A DNA stretch of 64,000 bases from CAVWDU01 sp963753815 (GCA_963753815.1 CAVWDU010000004.1:930001-994000); one strand, 5' to 3'. Shown: positions 27,548-37,419, counted from the stretch's first letter. Translations and numbers: made by a program. The notes: generated by a model not told the origin, from the sequence alone.

Positions 27548-27922
27548 TCACCGGTCCAGCACGGCGAATGCGACCACATAGTCCATTTCATCTGACAGGC
27601 TGACTGCTACGCGCTCGCCGCCGCGCGCCCGCGCTGCCTCCAGGGCACCGCCGCTCAGCCTGGCCGACGGCGCACCCAGCCCGTCATGCTCGATCTGGAT
27701 GTCCTGCCAGCTGACCCCATTGCCTATCCCCGTACCGAGAGCCTTGGCAACGGCCTCCTTGGCGGCGAAGCGTTTGGCAAGCAGCCGATTGGGTTGCGCG
27801 GCGCGCGTGTACTCTTCGTACTCGGTCGCCGTTAGAATCCGCCTTACGAAGCGATCTCCGAGCCGGGCCTGCACATCGTCGATCCGACGAAAGGCGAGAA
27901 TATCGGTACCCACTGCAATCAC
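27548..27922 (-). CDS. acpS: Holo-[acyl-carrier-protein] synthase
   Basis: 124-residue phosphopantetheinyl transferase that loads CoA-derived pantetheine onto ACP. It has the family motifs VGTDILAF (magnesium-binding Asp) and RFAAKEAVAKALGTGI. The start is GTG at 27922 within GTGA, overlapping the recO stop. In many gammaproteobacteria pdxJ sits between recO and acpS; here it is absent. Confidence 0.93.
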   Translation of the reverse strand: MIAVGTDILAFRRIDDVQARLGDRFVRRILTATEYEEYTRAAQPNRLLAKRFAAKEAVAKALGTGIGNGVSWQDIQIEHDGLGAPSARLSGGALEAARARGGERVAVSLSDEMDYVVAFAVLDR

Positions 27923-28692
27923 TGCACCTCCTCCCACGGACTGCCTGGGGGGGTTGGTGTAACCGGGGGCACTGACCGACCCGCGTTCGGGCGAAACAAC
28001 TCCCGGCTGCGCAACGGTTCGGGACCCAGGTGCGCTGCGAGGACTTCCCGCAACAGTCGCTTGGCGGTTTCACGGACACTCCCGTCGAGAACACCGGCCG
28101 ACATCGCCAACAGGTCCGATCCCGGGTAACTGTTTGACCGCGTCGCAGCACCGAAACGGTGCAGGCTGACCAGCCCCGTACCGGGTTCAAAAATGTAACG
28201 GTCCCGTGCATCGAGCCTGTCGCCGGTTTCCCCGTCGGTATCCAGCGCAAATCCGTAACCCAGTGCGTCGAGCAGGGTCAGTTCGAATTGCCGCAGCACG
28301 AGCTCTATTTCATCGACCCGGGCGATATTCGCCAGCGTATCACTGTAGACGGCAAACAGTTCCGGGTGCGGATCATGCCGGTGCAGCAGGCGCACGACAA
28401 GTTCGTTAACGTACAGAGCACTGAACAACCGGGACCCTCGAGACGCGACTGCCTGAGCCGCGGCCTCACAGGTCACCAGGTTTTTCATTTCCCCGCGGCC
28501 GGAGAACGAAACCAGCAGGGGGATAAAGGGCTGTAGCAGGGCGCGCTGGGTGCCTCCGCGCCGCCTGCGCCTTGCCCCCCGTGCAACCACCGAGAAGCGT
28601 CCGTGTTCCGGTGTGAAGATCTCCAGGATCAATGAGGTATCCCGGTACTCTCGGGAGTGCAGAACATAGGCGGGTTGCAGATCGATACGCAC
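27919..28692 (-). CDS. recO: DNA repair protein RecO
   Basis: 257-residue RecF-pathway protein that loads RecA on SSB-coated single strands. The GTG at 28692 gives the family N-terminus VRIDLQPAYVLHSREYRDTSLILE (an OB fold), followed by EHGRFSVVARGARR. An in-frame ATG at 28740 would add 16 atypical residues. The downstream end overlaps acpS. Era lies upstream with a 54-bp repeat in the gap. Confidence 0.9.
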   Translation of the reverse strand: MRIDLQPAYVLHSREYRDTSLILEIFTPEHGRFSVVARGARRRRRGGTQRALLQPFIPLLVSFSGRGEMKNLVTCEAAAQAVASRGSRLFSALYVNELVVRLLHRHDPHPELFAVYSDTLANIARVDEIELVLRQFELTLLDALGYGFALDTDGETGDRLDARDRYIFEPGTGLVSLHRFGAATRSNSYPGSDLLAMSAGVLDGSVRETAKRLLREVLAAHLGPEPLRSRELFRPNAGRSVPPVTPTPPGSPWEEVQ

Positions 28693-28740
28693 CGGTTCAC
28701 ACCCCAGCCAATAAAGACGCGATCGTCCCGCATCTCGCAA

Positions 28741-28850
28741 CCGCTACAGGATGCCTCAGCGGGCGTTGTCCGGCAGCAGAAACAGGCCAAAACAGCTTAG
28801 GTAACGCCGCCTCAGTCATGTTTCTTTGCCGATTCCTGCCGTGTCCTGCA
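28741..28850. other. Era-recO intergenic region, left part
   Basis: Non-coding gap that, with the adjoining repeat, separates two genes that normally abut. No promoter or terminator stands out apart from the repeat. Confidence 0.4.
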
Positions 28851-28904
28851 CTGGACGCTTCAGAACTCCGCTGAGCGCGATTGCCATTATTCAGAGGTGC
28901 CCTA
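28851..28904 (+). repeat. 54-bp dispersed repeat, copy 2 (overlaps the era stop)
   Basis: Second copy of the unit at 7892-7945, 52/54 identical and in the same orientation. Its last three bases are the complement of the era TAG stop codon (28902-28904). The insertion therefore either provided the stop or was placed exactly at the gene end. The -10 sequence that makes copy 1 promoter-like is not present here. Confidence 0.8.
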
Positions 28905-29801
28905 GGTGTCATAACCGAGGCTGCGCAGTGCGCGCTCGTCATCGGACCAGCCTGACTTGATCTTGACCCACAGCCGCAGCATGACCTTACTGTCGAAGAG
29001 CGCTTCCATATCCCTGCGGGCCTCACTGCCGATACTGCGCAGGCGACTTCCCCCTTCCCCGATTAAAATACGTTTCTGCCCTTTGCGCTCGACCAGAATC
29101 AGAGCAGAGATGTGCAGCACCTCACCCTCGGCGGCAAATTCCTCGATCTCGACTGCGGCAGCGTAGGGCAGTTCGTCGCCCAACTGCCGGGTGATCTTCT
29201 CCCGTACAATCTCAGCCGCCAGGAACCGTTGGCTGCGGTCGGTAAGTTGTTCTTCCGGGAACAGGTGGGCGCCTGCAGGCAGTAGGGAGGTGATCTCCGC
29301 CTCCAGCGCCTCGAGATTGTGCTGTCGTAATGCAGATATCGGCAGGATGGCGGCAAAATCGGCCTTGCCAGCCAGCCACTCAAGGTGCGGCAGCAACGCA
29401 GTTTTATCCTTCGCCAGGTCAATCTTATTGACCACCAGGATCAAGGGGATGCTTGCCGCGACCAGACGCGCCAGGACCATCTCGTCCTCGTCTGTCCAGG
29501 CGCTGCGATCGACGACGAAGACGGCAACATCGACGTCGGCAATAGTCGCATTGGCGGCATTGTTCATGGCCCGGTTCAGCGCCTTCTCACCCGCGCGATG
29601 CAGGCCGGGTGTATCCACCAGGATCATCTGCACCGGTCCGACCGTCTTGATGCCGAGCACGCGGTGACGGGTAGTCTGGGGCTTGCGCGACGTGATGCTG
29701 ATTTTCTGTCCCAACAGATAATTCAGCAGGGTCGATTTGCCGACGTTCGGGCGACCGACAATCGCCACGTAACCACAGCGCTGGACTTCCGCATCACTCA
29801 T
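28902..29801 (-). CDS. era: GTPase Era
   Basis: 299-residue essential GTPase for 16S rRNA maturation and 30S assembly. G1 is GRPNVGKS (16-23), G3 is VDTPGLH, G4 is NKIDLAK, and a C-terminal KH domain (ILIGEGGSRLRSIGSEARRDMEAL) is present. The start overlaps the rnc stop by 8 bases. The TAG stop lies in a dispersed repeat, though the C-terminus (DDERALRSLGYD) is normal for Era, so the protein appears intact. Confidence 0.96.
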   Translation of the reverse strand: MSDAEVQRCGYVAIVGRPNVGKSTLLNYLLGQKISITSRKPQTTRHRVLGIKTVGPVQMILVDTPGLHRAGEKALNRAMNNAANATIADVDVAVFVVDRSAWTDEDEMVLARLVAASIPLILVVNKIDLAKDKTALLPHLEWLAGKADFAAILPISALRQHNLEALEAEITSLLPAGAHLFPEEQLTDRSQRFLAAEIVREKITRQLGDELPYAAAVEIEEFAAEGEVLHISALILVERKGQKRILIGEGGSRLRSIGSEARRDMEALFDSKVMLRLWVKIKSGWSDDERALRSLGYDT

Positions 29802-30489
29802 GCAACTGTCTCAACGCGTCCGCGGCGGCGGCCTGTTCCGCCTTGCGGCGGCTGCTGCCGTTGCCCTCCGCCACCAGTTCCGGCTGCGTGAGCCGGCAGA
29901 CCACCTGAAAATTCTGGGCATGATCTTCACCGTCGACGGACTGCAGAATGTATTCGGGAAGAGGCCACTGGCGACCTTGCAGGTATTCCTGCAACGCTGT
30001 TTTTGAATCCTTACCGACAGTAGTTACAGACAGGGTCTCGAGACGGTCGGCGAACCAGTTCAAGACACATTCGCGACAGCGCGCGATTCCGGCGTCCAGT
30101 AGTATTGCTCCAATCACGGCCTCCAACGCGTCTGCGAGAATCGACCCGCGCCGGTGACCACCACTCCTGCGCTCACCGGGACCCAGCCGCAGATGCGCTC
30201 CCAAACCCAGTTCAGCGGCCACCTCTGCCAGGGTATCTCCCTTGACCATTTCGGCCCGCATGCGGCTCATCTCTCCCTCCCTTGCATCGGGAAAGTGATT
30301 AAACAGGTGCTCGGCGATGATGTGATTGACGACTGAATCGCCGAGGAATTCCAGGCGCTCGTTGTTGCCCCTCGCAACACTCCGATGCGTCAGCGCGAGG
30401 CGCAACAGCGCCGGGTCACTGAAGCGGTAGCCCAGCACCTGCTGGAGGCGATCCACGCCGGGCTGGACCGCCGGCTTACTGGTGGGCAT
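29794..30489 (-). CDS. rnc: Ribonuclease III
   Basis: 231-residue double-strand-specific endoribonuclease for rRNA and mRNA processing. The signature NERLEFLGDSVVNHIIAEHLF, with its catalytic acidic residues, lies at about 43-63. A second metal-binding block is DALEAVIGAILLDAG, and a C-terminal dsRNA-binding domain (KTALQEYLQG...GSSRRKAEQAAA) follows. It sits between the DUF4845 gene and era, the usual order. Confidence 0.96.
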   Translation of the reverse strand: MPTSKPAVQPGVDRLQQVLGYRFSDPALLRLALTHRSVARGNNERLEFLGDSVVNHIIAEHLFNHFPDAREGEMSRMRAEMVKGDTLAEVAAELGLGAHLRLGPGERRSGGHRRGSILADALEAVIGAILLDAGIARCRECVLNWFADRLETLSVTTVGKDSKTALQEYLQGRQWPLPEYILQSVDGEDHAQNFQVVCRLTQPELVAEGNGSSRRKAEQAAAADALRQLHE

Positions 30490-30546
30490 GGGTCCCGATG
30501 GCCTGACTCCAGGCCGCGGCGGTGCCTGAAGTGGCTGAGTATACCG

Positions 30547-30951
30547 TCACTCGACCGGTTCGCCTCCCGGCTTGCCAGCGACGTATTTCAGGTCGTCAAA
30601 CTTCATGACGGCATCAAATCGCCAGAACAATGGGACCCGGGCCTCGTAACTCGCATCGATGTAGGTGTCGCCCTCTTCCCGGAACACCTCGACGTCACGC
30701 GGCTTGATCGCGTAGATCTGGTTGGTGTTGAAAAGATTATCCAGTTTGCGGCGGATGTCGGCGATGGTATTGGTTTTCGGATCGAATTCTCCGGCCACCT
30801 TGGTGACGATCTCGCGGACGCTGAGAAACTCGAAATAGAGCGGAAACATCCGAATGGCGCACATCGCGAAAAAACCGACCATCATCGCAAGAATTATCAT
30901 AAAGACCAGCGACATGCCCTGCTGCCGCCGGATCGGCTGATATTGTTTCAT
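30547..30951 (-). CDS. DUF4845 single-pass membrane protein
   Basis: 134 residues with one N-terminal transmembrane segment (about 15-37, LVFMIILAMMVGFFAMCAI) resembling a pilin-like leader, then a periplasmic domain. The family is characteristically encoded between lepB and rnc in gammaproteobacteria, as here; its function is not established. The ATG at 30951 follows AAGGGG; GTG at 30960 would add three residues. Confidence 0.85.
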   Translation of the reverse strand: MKQYQPIRRQQGMSLVFMIILAMMVGFFAMCAIRMFPLYFEFLSVREIVTKVAGEFDPKTNTIADIRRKLDNLFNTNQIYAIKPRDVEVFREEGDTYIDASYEARVPLFWRFDAVMKFDDLKYVAGKPGGEPVE

Positions 30952-30975
30952 CACTTTCACCCCTTTAAGCCTTCG

Positions 30976-31815
30976 TTATTCTATGACGCCCACGCGATCG
31001 AAACTCGGCACACTGAAGAGAGACGGCCAGTGCATCCACACGGCGAACGCCTTCCCTACTATATCCTTTTCAGGGACCTGACCCCAAATGCGACTGTCAC
31101 TGCTGTTGTCCCGGTTATCACCCATCATGAAATAATGCCCGGGACGCACCACGACGGCAAAATCGCGGGCGGGGCGGGCCAGGTTATCCTGCATGAGGTG
31201 ATTACTTTCCCCGAGTTGCTCCAGTGCCATCTGCACGCGCGCCGACCCGTCCGGTATAACGCCCAACTCGTCTCGGGTGACCGCCTCGCCATTCACGTAG
31301 AGGCGCTTGTTACGGTATTCGACCGTGTCCCCCGGTAGACCCACGACTCGCTTGATGTAGTACGTGGTGTTCATGTGCGGCGGGAAAAAAACCATCACAT
31401 CGCCCCGCTTGGGCTTGTTGATTTCGAGGACCTTGGTCCGCACTACCGGCAACCTGATCCCGTACGTGTACTTGTTGACCAGGATGTAGTCGCCCACCTG
31501 CAGCGTTGGCACCATTGAAGAGGACGGTATCTGGAAGGGTTCGACCAGGAAAGATCGCAGCACGAACACCACGAACAGCACCGGGAAAAACGACCGTGCA
31601 TACTCGACCAGGGTGGACTCCGAAGCTTCCTCAGCGATACGGGCCTGGTACTTCGCCTGTGCTCCACTGCCGTCCTCGTCCCAGCCGGTGATTTCCTCCT
31701 GTAGTTGATCGATGCGGGCGCGCCGGCGCGGCGCCAGGAACGCGACATCCGCGGCCCAGATGAGACCACTGCCAAACACCAGCATCACCAGGATCAATGG
31801 GAAATCGATACTCAT
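30976..31815 (-). CDS. lepB: Signal peptidase I
   Basis: 279-residue inner-membrane serine protease that removes Sec/Tat signal peptides. Two N-terminal membrane segments (4-26 and 77-89) flank a cytoplasmic loop. The nucleophile Ser is in FQIPSSSMVPTL (S100), the catalytic Lys is in YYIKRVVGLPGD (K155), and GDNRDNSSDSR is the C-terminal box. It lies downstream of lepA in the standard order. The frame is fully open, unlike its upstream neighbour. Confidence 0.96.
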   Translation of the reverse strand: MSIDFPLILVMLVFGSGLIWAADVAFLAPRRRARIDQLQEEITGWDEDGSGAQAKYQARIAEEASESTLVEYARSFFPVLFVVFVLRSFLVEPFQIPSSSMVPTLQVGDYILVNKYTYGIRLPVVRTKVLEINKPKRGDVMVFFPPHMNTTYYIKRVVGLPGDTVEYRNKRLYVNGEAVTRDELGVIPDGSARVQMALEQLGESNHLMQDNLARPARDFAVVVRPGHYFMMGDNRDNSSDSRIWGQVPEKDIVGKAFAVWMHWPSLFSVPSFDRVGVIE

Positions 31816-31889
31816 AATGGTTCCTTAAATTCGCCACGAGGACGCTGCTGACGATCCCGTTGCGGGGATGGCCGTCGTCGGCCCTGTAT

Positions 31890-33690
31890 TCAACCGTCGA
31901 CCTTGAGAACGGCGAGGAAGGCCGACTGTGGGATTTCCACACTGCCTACCTGCTTCATCCTTTTCTTTCCTGCTTTCTGCTTCTCCAGCAGTTTTCGCTT
32001 GCGGGTAGCATCGCCACCGTAACACTTGGCCGTGACATTCTTGCGCAGCGCCTTGACGGTCTGGCGGGCGACAATTTTGCCGCCCACCGCAGCCTGGATG
32101 GCGACGTCGAACATCTGTCTGCGGAATCAGTTCTTTCATTTTTTCCACCAGCGCCCGCCCGCGATGGTTGACCTGGTCCCGGTGCACGATCACCGCAAGC
32201 GCATCGACACGCTCGCCGTTGATCAGCACGTCCAGCCGGGCGAGATTCGCCGCCTGGAAACGATTGAAGCCATAGTCGAGGGAAGCGTAGCCACGGCTGA
32301 CCGATTTCAACCGGTCGAAAAAATCCAGCACGACTTCGGCCAGCGGGATATCGTAGACGACCGATACCTGAACACCCAGGAATTGCATGTCTTTCTGCAC
32401 GCCGCGCTTCTCCACACACAGCGTGATCACGCCACCCAGGTAATCCTGGGGCACCAGGATATTACAGCGCGCTATCGGTTCACGCATCTCCTCGATATCA
32501 CCCACGTCGGGTAGCGACGACGGATTGTCGACAGACACGACATCGCCGCTCTTCCTCACCACCTCGTAGATCACCGTGGGCGCGGTGGTAATCAGGTCGA
32601 GATCGTACTCTCGCTCGAGGCGCTCCTGCATGATCTCCATGTGTAACATACCCAGAAAACCACAGCGAAAACCAAACCCCAACGCGTCGGATGTCTCCGG
32701 CTCGTAGAACAGGGAGGCGTCGTTGAGGGTCAGCTTGGCCAGCGCCTCGCGAAAATCCTCGTAGTCATCGGAGGAAATGGTAAAAATACCCGCATAGACC
32801 TGGGGTTTGATCCTGCTGGAATCCCGGCAGGGCGTGCACCTCGGGGTGGCGGGAGTTGATCAGGGTATCCCCTACCGGCGCACCGTGGATATCCTTGATG
32901 CCCGCAACCACATAGCCAACTTCACCGGCCTGCAGTTCGCCCGTCTCGAGCCGCTTCGGCGTGAAGATACCCACGCTATCTGTCTGGTGCACCTTGCCGA
33001 TGGATTTGGCCATGATCTTATCGCGCTTACGCAGCACACCCTGCTTCACCCTGACCAGCGAAACCACCCCAGGTAGTTGTCAAACCAGGAATCGATGATC
33101 AGGGCCTGCAGCGGCGCCTGGCGATCGCCCTCGGGTGGTGGAATCTGCTCCACCAGATATTCCAGCGCGTCCTCGATCCCCATGCCCGACTTCGCGCTCA
33201 CCAGGCAGGCCTCGGTGGCATCGATACCGATAATGTCCTCGATCTCCTGCTTGACACGATCCGGATCGGCCTGCGGCAGGTCCATCTTGTTGAGTATCGG
33301 CAGCACTTCCAGGCCCTGCTCGATGGCGGTATAGCAGTTGGCGACGGATTGCGCTTCAACACCCTGGCCGGCATCCACCACCAGCAGCGCGCCCTCACAG
33401 GCGGCGAGCGAACGGGACACTTCATAGGAGAAGTCCACATGCCCGGGCGTGTCGATAAAATTGAGCTGGTAGATCTGGCCGTCGCGGGCCTGATAATCCA
33501 GGGTCACACTCTGGGCCTTGATAGTGATACCGCGCTCTCGCTCGATATCCATGGAGTCGAGCACCTGCGCATCCATCTCCCGGGCACTCAGGCCGCCACA
33601 GTGCTGGATAAACCGATCAGCGAGCGTCGATTTGCCGTGATCGATGTGCGCAATGATGGAAAAATTGCGGATGTTTTGAAGTTCACTCAC
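31890..33690 (-). pseudogene. lepA: Elongation factor 4 (LepA), reading frame broken by three single-base indels
   Basis: The four segments together encode a normal roughly 599-residue LepA/EF4, a translational GTPase that back-translocates ribosomes. G1 is AHIDHGKST, G3 is DTPGHVDF, G4 is NKMD, and the C-terminal domain runs to KCYGGDATRKRKLLEKQK. Frame changes are a lost G in the C-run at 33067-33070, an extra base at about 32812 after LPGFQQ, and an extra base at about 32119 after KELIP. Coding is otherwise conserved right through each break, so sequencing or assembly error is more likely than true decay. The start ATG at 33690 is normal. Confidence 0.85.
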
Positions 33691-33837
33691 TCAGGGCTCG
33701 ATATCCACTGAGCGCGCGCGCACCCTGCCGCGGGGACGGGCAGGTCCGCCAAAAAACGCGCGATTGTACCCCAAGCCGGGTACAACCGCCACGCTCGGGC
33801 GCGGCGGCATGCCACCACGGACCCCGCCCCGGATGCG

Positions 33838-35234
33838 TCAGTCGCGTGAGTTTGAGGCCGATAAACAGCGGTGACCCCCGTCTCAACAGCCGCAGCGGAA
33901 CGGAACTGCCGCTTCTTGAGGCCCTCCACGACCTCGTCGTAGGCGTCGACCGACTTGACCGGCTTGGAGTCGAGAGGGTGATCACATCGCCAGGCTGGAT
34001 GCCGGCCTCGTCCGCGGCGGAGTCCGGGAACGACCTCCCGCACCAGCACGCCACCGCTGATGCCCCAGCGCTCGAGCATCTCGGCGGTGGCGGCTTCCAC
34101 GATCAGGCCAAGGCGACCACCCTGACCCGAACCCGAATTCCCGGTGTCAGGGCGAAGCTGTCGTCGGCGTCGAGACCACCCACTTCCACGTCCAGCTTCT
34201 TGCGCTTGCGATCGCGCACCACCTCGACCTTGACCTCCGAGCCGGGCGCGATAAGGCCAACGACATGCGGCAGGTCCGCCGAGGTGGGAATGTCCCTGCC
34301 GTCGAATCTGAGGATGACATCGCCGGACTTGAGCCCGGCCTTGTCCGCCGGCCCGCCCTCGGAGACCTGCACGACCAGCGCGCCGCGAGGGCGATCCAGC
34401 CCGAAGGATTCGGCGAGATTCCTGTCCACATCCTGGATGGTGACGCCCAGCCAACCCCGGGTCACCCGACCCTTGTCCTTGAGCTGGGCAACGACGTTGT
34501 TGATAACGCTGACCGGGATGGCAAAAGAGAGGCCGATAGAGCCACCGCTGCGGGTGAATATCTGCGAGTTCACACCCACGACCTCGCCCTTGAGATTGAA
34601 CAACGGGCCCCCGGAATTACCGGGATTGATCGCCACGTCAGTCTGAATGAAGGGGACGTAGTTCTCGTTGCGCTCCGTGGGCAGGCTGCGGCCCATCGCG
34701 CTGACGATACCGGCCGTCACCGAATAGTCGAGCCCGAAAGGAGAGCCGATCGCCAGGACCCACTCGCCCACCTCCAGGGTATCCTCCTTGGCGAGCATCA
34801 GTGCCGGCAGTTTGGTCGCCTCGATACGCAGCAGGGCAAGATCGGAGCGCGGGATCGGTGCCCACCACCTCGGCATCAAACTCGCGCCGGTCCGACAACC
34901 GCACCAGCACACTGCTGGCGCCGTCGACCACGTGATTGTTGGTCAGGATATACCCGTCCTGCGAGATCACGAACCCGGAGCCGGTAGCCATTTGCTGGCG
35001 CTGGGGCATCTGACCCTCGGGAAAGCCGAAAAATCGGCGCAGGTACTCGGGTATCTCACCGTCGAAATCCGGACCGCGATTGCCACTGTGTTCGACCACG
35101 ATCTTCACCACAGCCGGTGAGTGCTGCTTGACGATATCCCGGAAATCCGGCAATGCCTGGGCCGATGCCTGGCCGGCGGCCCAGAACGCCAGGGTGATAA
35201 ACACCAGGGCACGTAGGGGAGACAAGGTATTCAT
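33838..35234 (-). pseudogene. mucD: Periplasmic serine protease MucD/DegP type, reading frame broken by about six indels
   Basis: HtrA-family periplasmic protease/chaperone terminating the sigma-E operon. It has a signal peptide (1-25, ending ASA-QALPDF), catalytic His in TNNHVVDG, Asp in RSDLALLR, Ser in NPGNSGGPLF, and two PDZ domains. Conserved sequence passes between frames near 34853 (extra C), 34135 (lost base), 34025 (extra), 33978 (lost), 33910 (extra) and 33843 (extra). Removing the last extra base ends the protein LKLTD as in relatives. All catalytic residues survive. RBS GGAGG precedes ATG 35234. The clustering with lepA indels argues for poor local sequence. Confidence 0.85.
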
Positions 35235-35288
35235 AAGAAATTCCTCCTGGTCGGATAACTCATAGAAAACTGTAACAGCGGTGACAAT

Positions 35289-35777
35289 TCAGTGTGCTGG
35301 GTAGCCTGCGGCGGGCGCGAGCCGCGCGACAAGGGTAGGTTGAAGCCGAACATCCTCCCGGTGCAGGCGGGCGTGCCAGCGCACGATAAAGGCACCGAGG
35401 GTAAAGCCCAGACCGCCGCCGGCAAGCGCATAGAGGTCGACCTGGGCTGTATTCATGGCGATCGCGAACTGGCTGCCTGTCACGGCACCACACAGCAACA
35501 GCAGCAGAGGCAGCGCATACACCACAAGGGAGCCACGCACGATGACAGACCCGGGAATGGCAAACCGGACCTGATCGTCCACGGCGAGGTCCGCGAGTGC
35601 CAGGGTGCCGGGCAACACCCGGATGTAGCCGTACCTGCCGTCAGCGGCGCGGTTGAGAAGCCCGTGACCACAGCCCTTGCGAGCCGAACAGCTCCCGCAG
35701 GTGCTCGCGCGAATGGTTTCCACCCAGGCCCCATCTGCCTCGATGGCTACAACGCGGCCGGTTTCGGTCACTTCCAT
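35289..35777 (-). CDS. rseC: SoxR-reducing/sigma-E regulatory protein RseC (MucC)
   Basis: 162-residue inner-membrane protein of the RseC/MucC family. It has the N-terminal Cys cluster CGSCSARKGCGHG (about 27-39), which can bind an Fe-S cluster, and two membrane segments (about 84-99 and 113-133). The start overlaps the rseB stop as TGATG. It is the fourth gene of rpoE-rseA-rseB-rseC-mucD and probably fine-tunes sigma-E and redox signalling. Confidence 0.88.
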   Translation of the reverse strand: MEVTETGRVVAIEADGAWVETIRASTCGSCSARKGCGHGLLNRAADGRYGYIRVLPGTLALADLAVDDQVRFAIPGSVIVRGSLVVYALPLLLLLCGAVTGSQFAIAMNTAQVDLYALAGGGLGFTLGAFIVRWHARLHREDVRLQPTLVARLAPAAGYPAH

Positions 35778-36742
35778 CAGCGCGCCCAGCCTATCGAATC
35801 CACGACCATGCGCGCCGTATTGACCGGTATCTCACCGATAACTGTCACCAGAACCGGTGAACTCGCAAGCTGCATACCGCGGGTGTAGGAAATTGTCGCT
35901 CCCTGGCGGACCACGCCTTCCCCGGGCCGCATCTCGCGATCCAGTTCTTCTAAAAACACCGAAAATACCGCGAGACCGTCGGTGTAGGACCGACTGGACC
36001 CGGGACCCGCCAAAGACCCTGTAGGCATGAAGCCTTCCGGAAGCCAGCTCAGAAACCAGTCGCGGCGCGAGAGCGCAGTGCCGGCGCCGTCGCCCGGCAA
36101 CGGATGGGCTGCCTGGTGAATGACCTCGGCCGGCGACACAACCGGCCGGCCGTCGGCGTAGTTCACCTTGGCGAACTGGAACAGCTCGAGCGTGGTGTTA
36201 CCGCGCCCTACGATCCGCGCGCGCAACAGCAGGGCCGTTTCCCTGTCCAGGTCCAGGACATAACCGTAACGATAGGGGTCACGCGGGTCGACCAGGATAC
36301 GTACTGCTTCCCGCCCGGCGACACGATCGGCACCGGTGACGTCAAAGCGGTAGTGCGATGCGACGCCGCAGTCGCTATCCTCCAGTGTTTCTGCCAGCCG
36401 CAACAACTTGTGGCCGGGGTGCACACAGTCCAGTGGGTGCCCGCTGCGCTCGACCGCCGCTCCCCGACCGGAGAGGTGGAGCAGGTGTTCTGACTCGGCA
36501 CCGGATTCCACCGAATGGGACAGTTGTAAAACCTGCATCTCTTCACCGCGCTGCAAGGTCGCGACGCCCTGATAGTCGGCTTCACTGGCACTGCGTGACA
36601 TCCGGTCAAGCCAGCGCAGGGCCTCCTGATCTGCGGTGGGGCAGGCGGCACTCGCCGCCAGCGCAAACAGTGCTATCGACACACCCGCCGCGTGAAGCGA
36701 TACCTGGCGTGAAGGAAAATATAGCCGTACTCGCAATCCCAC
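35777..36742 (-). CDS. rseB: Sigma-E factor regulatory protein RseB (MucB)
   Basis: 321-residue periplasmic lipid/LPS-sensing protein that binds the RseA periplasmic domain and shields it from DegS/AlgW. A signal peptide (about 15-33) is followed by the MucB/RseB N-terminal domain (DRMSRSASEADYQGVATLQRG) and C-terminal domain (WLPEGFMPTG, YTDGLAVFSVFLE). The start is GTG at 36742, 6 bp after the rseA stop. Confidence 0.92.
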   Translation of the reverse strand: MGLRVRLYFPSRQVSLHAAGVSIALFALAASAACPTADQEALRWLDRMSRSASEADYQGVATLQRGEEMQVLQLSHSVESGAESEHLLHLSGRGAAVERSGHPLDCVHPGHKLLRLAETLEDSDCGVASHYRFDVTGADRVAGREAVRILVDPRDPYRYGYVLDLDRETALLLRARIVGRGNTTLELFQFAKVNYADGRPVVSPAEVIHQAAHPLPGDGAGTALSRRDWFLSWLPEGFMPTGSLAGPGSSRSYTDGLAVFSVFLEELDREMRPGEGVVRQGATISYTRGMQLASSPVLVTVIGEIPVNTARMVVDSIGWAR

Positions 36743-36748
36743 GATTCC

Positions 36749-37348
36749 CTACTCCTGGATTTCCCTTACCCGGGCATAGGGGACCAGGCCCTGGGGCGAA
36801 TTCAGTGCCGCGGCTTCGGCGTGTGACTGCATGTACCGTTGCATCCGCTGCCGGGCCAACTCCCGGTATCCCGTCGCCGGTGTCGGTTGCAGGCCTGACG
36901 CCTGCGTTGCACCGTAACTGGCGGGTACGGCTGTCGCACCGAAGGGCCCACCGACCATCCCCGGGGGCGAAACAGCGATGGCGGGCTGCTCGACGACCGG
37001 GGATTCGACATCATTCAATTGCATCCCGCCTACCACCACCACCGCGGCTACTGAGGCCGCGACGGCAAACCCGGCCAAAGGCTGGGTGAAACCGGACAAC
37101 CGGTCGCGCAGGGTCTGCGCCCTGGGCGCGGTTCCCTCCGCCAGCGCGGCCCGTACGCGCGAGGAGACATCGAACCCGCCATACGGCGAGTCTTCCTTGC
37201 GGACGACGGCCCTCACGGCGTGATAACGGACCCAGGTGCCGCGAACGTCGCCGTCATCCGCTGCACGTGAGAGCACGCGCTCGACTTCCAGCTCGTTGGC
37301 CTCGTCGTCCATCAGGGCAGAGAGGGATTCCCGCAATCTTTGTTCCAT
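36749..37348 (-). CDS. rseA: Anti-sigma-E factor RseA (MucA)
   Basis: 199-residue membrane-spanning anti-sigma factor. The N-terminal cytoplasmic domain starts EQRLRESLSALMDDEANELE, typical of RseA N-domains that hold sigma-E. A single transmembrane helix at about 94-111 (VAASVAAVVVVGGM) follows, then a Pro/Gly/Ala-rich periplasmic tail. ATG 37348 is preceded by GGAAGG; longer in-frame starts lack this and would enter rpoE. Confidence 0.92.
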   Translation of the reverse strand: MEQRLRESLSALMDDEANELEVERVLSRAADDGDVRGTWVRYHAVRAVVRKEDSPYGGFDVSSRVRAALAEGTAPRAQTLRDRLSGFTQPLAGFAVAASVAAVVVVGGMQLNDVESPVVEQPAIAVSPPGMVGGPFGATAVPASYGATQASGLQPTPATGYRELARQRMQRYMQSHAEAAALNSPQGLVPYARVREIQE

Positions 37349-37419
37349 TACCAACCTTCCATCATCGTCATTAACGTTGTGCGTCTCGGTGCGGATTCGC
37401 CGCTTTCCGTGACGCCACC

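Noticed and set aside
31825..32682. Separate short genes for the pieces of lepA (for example a 285-codon and a 100-codon protein)
   Set aside because: The pieces join into one normal LepA once single-base frame changes are allowed.
33683..34054. Independent small gene downstream of mucD
   Set aside because: Its first half is the second PDZ domain of mucD in a shifted frame; the remainder past 33838 is non-conserved read-through.
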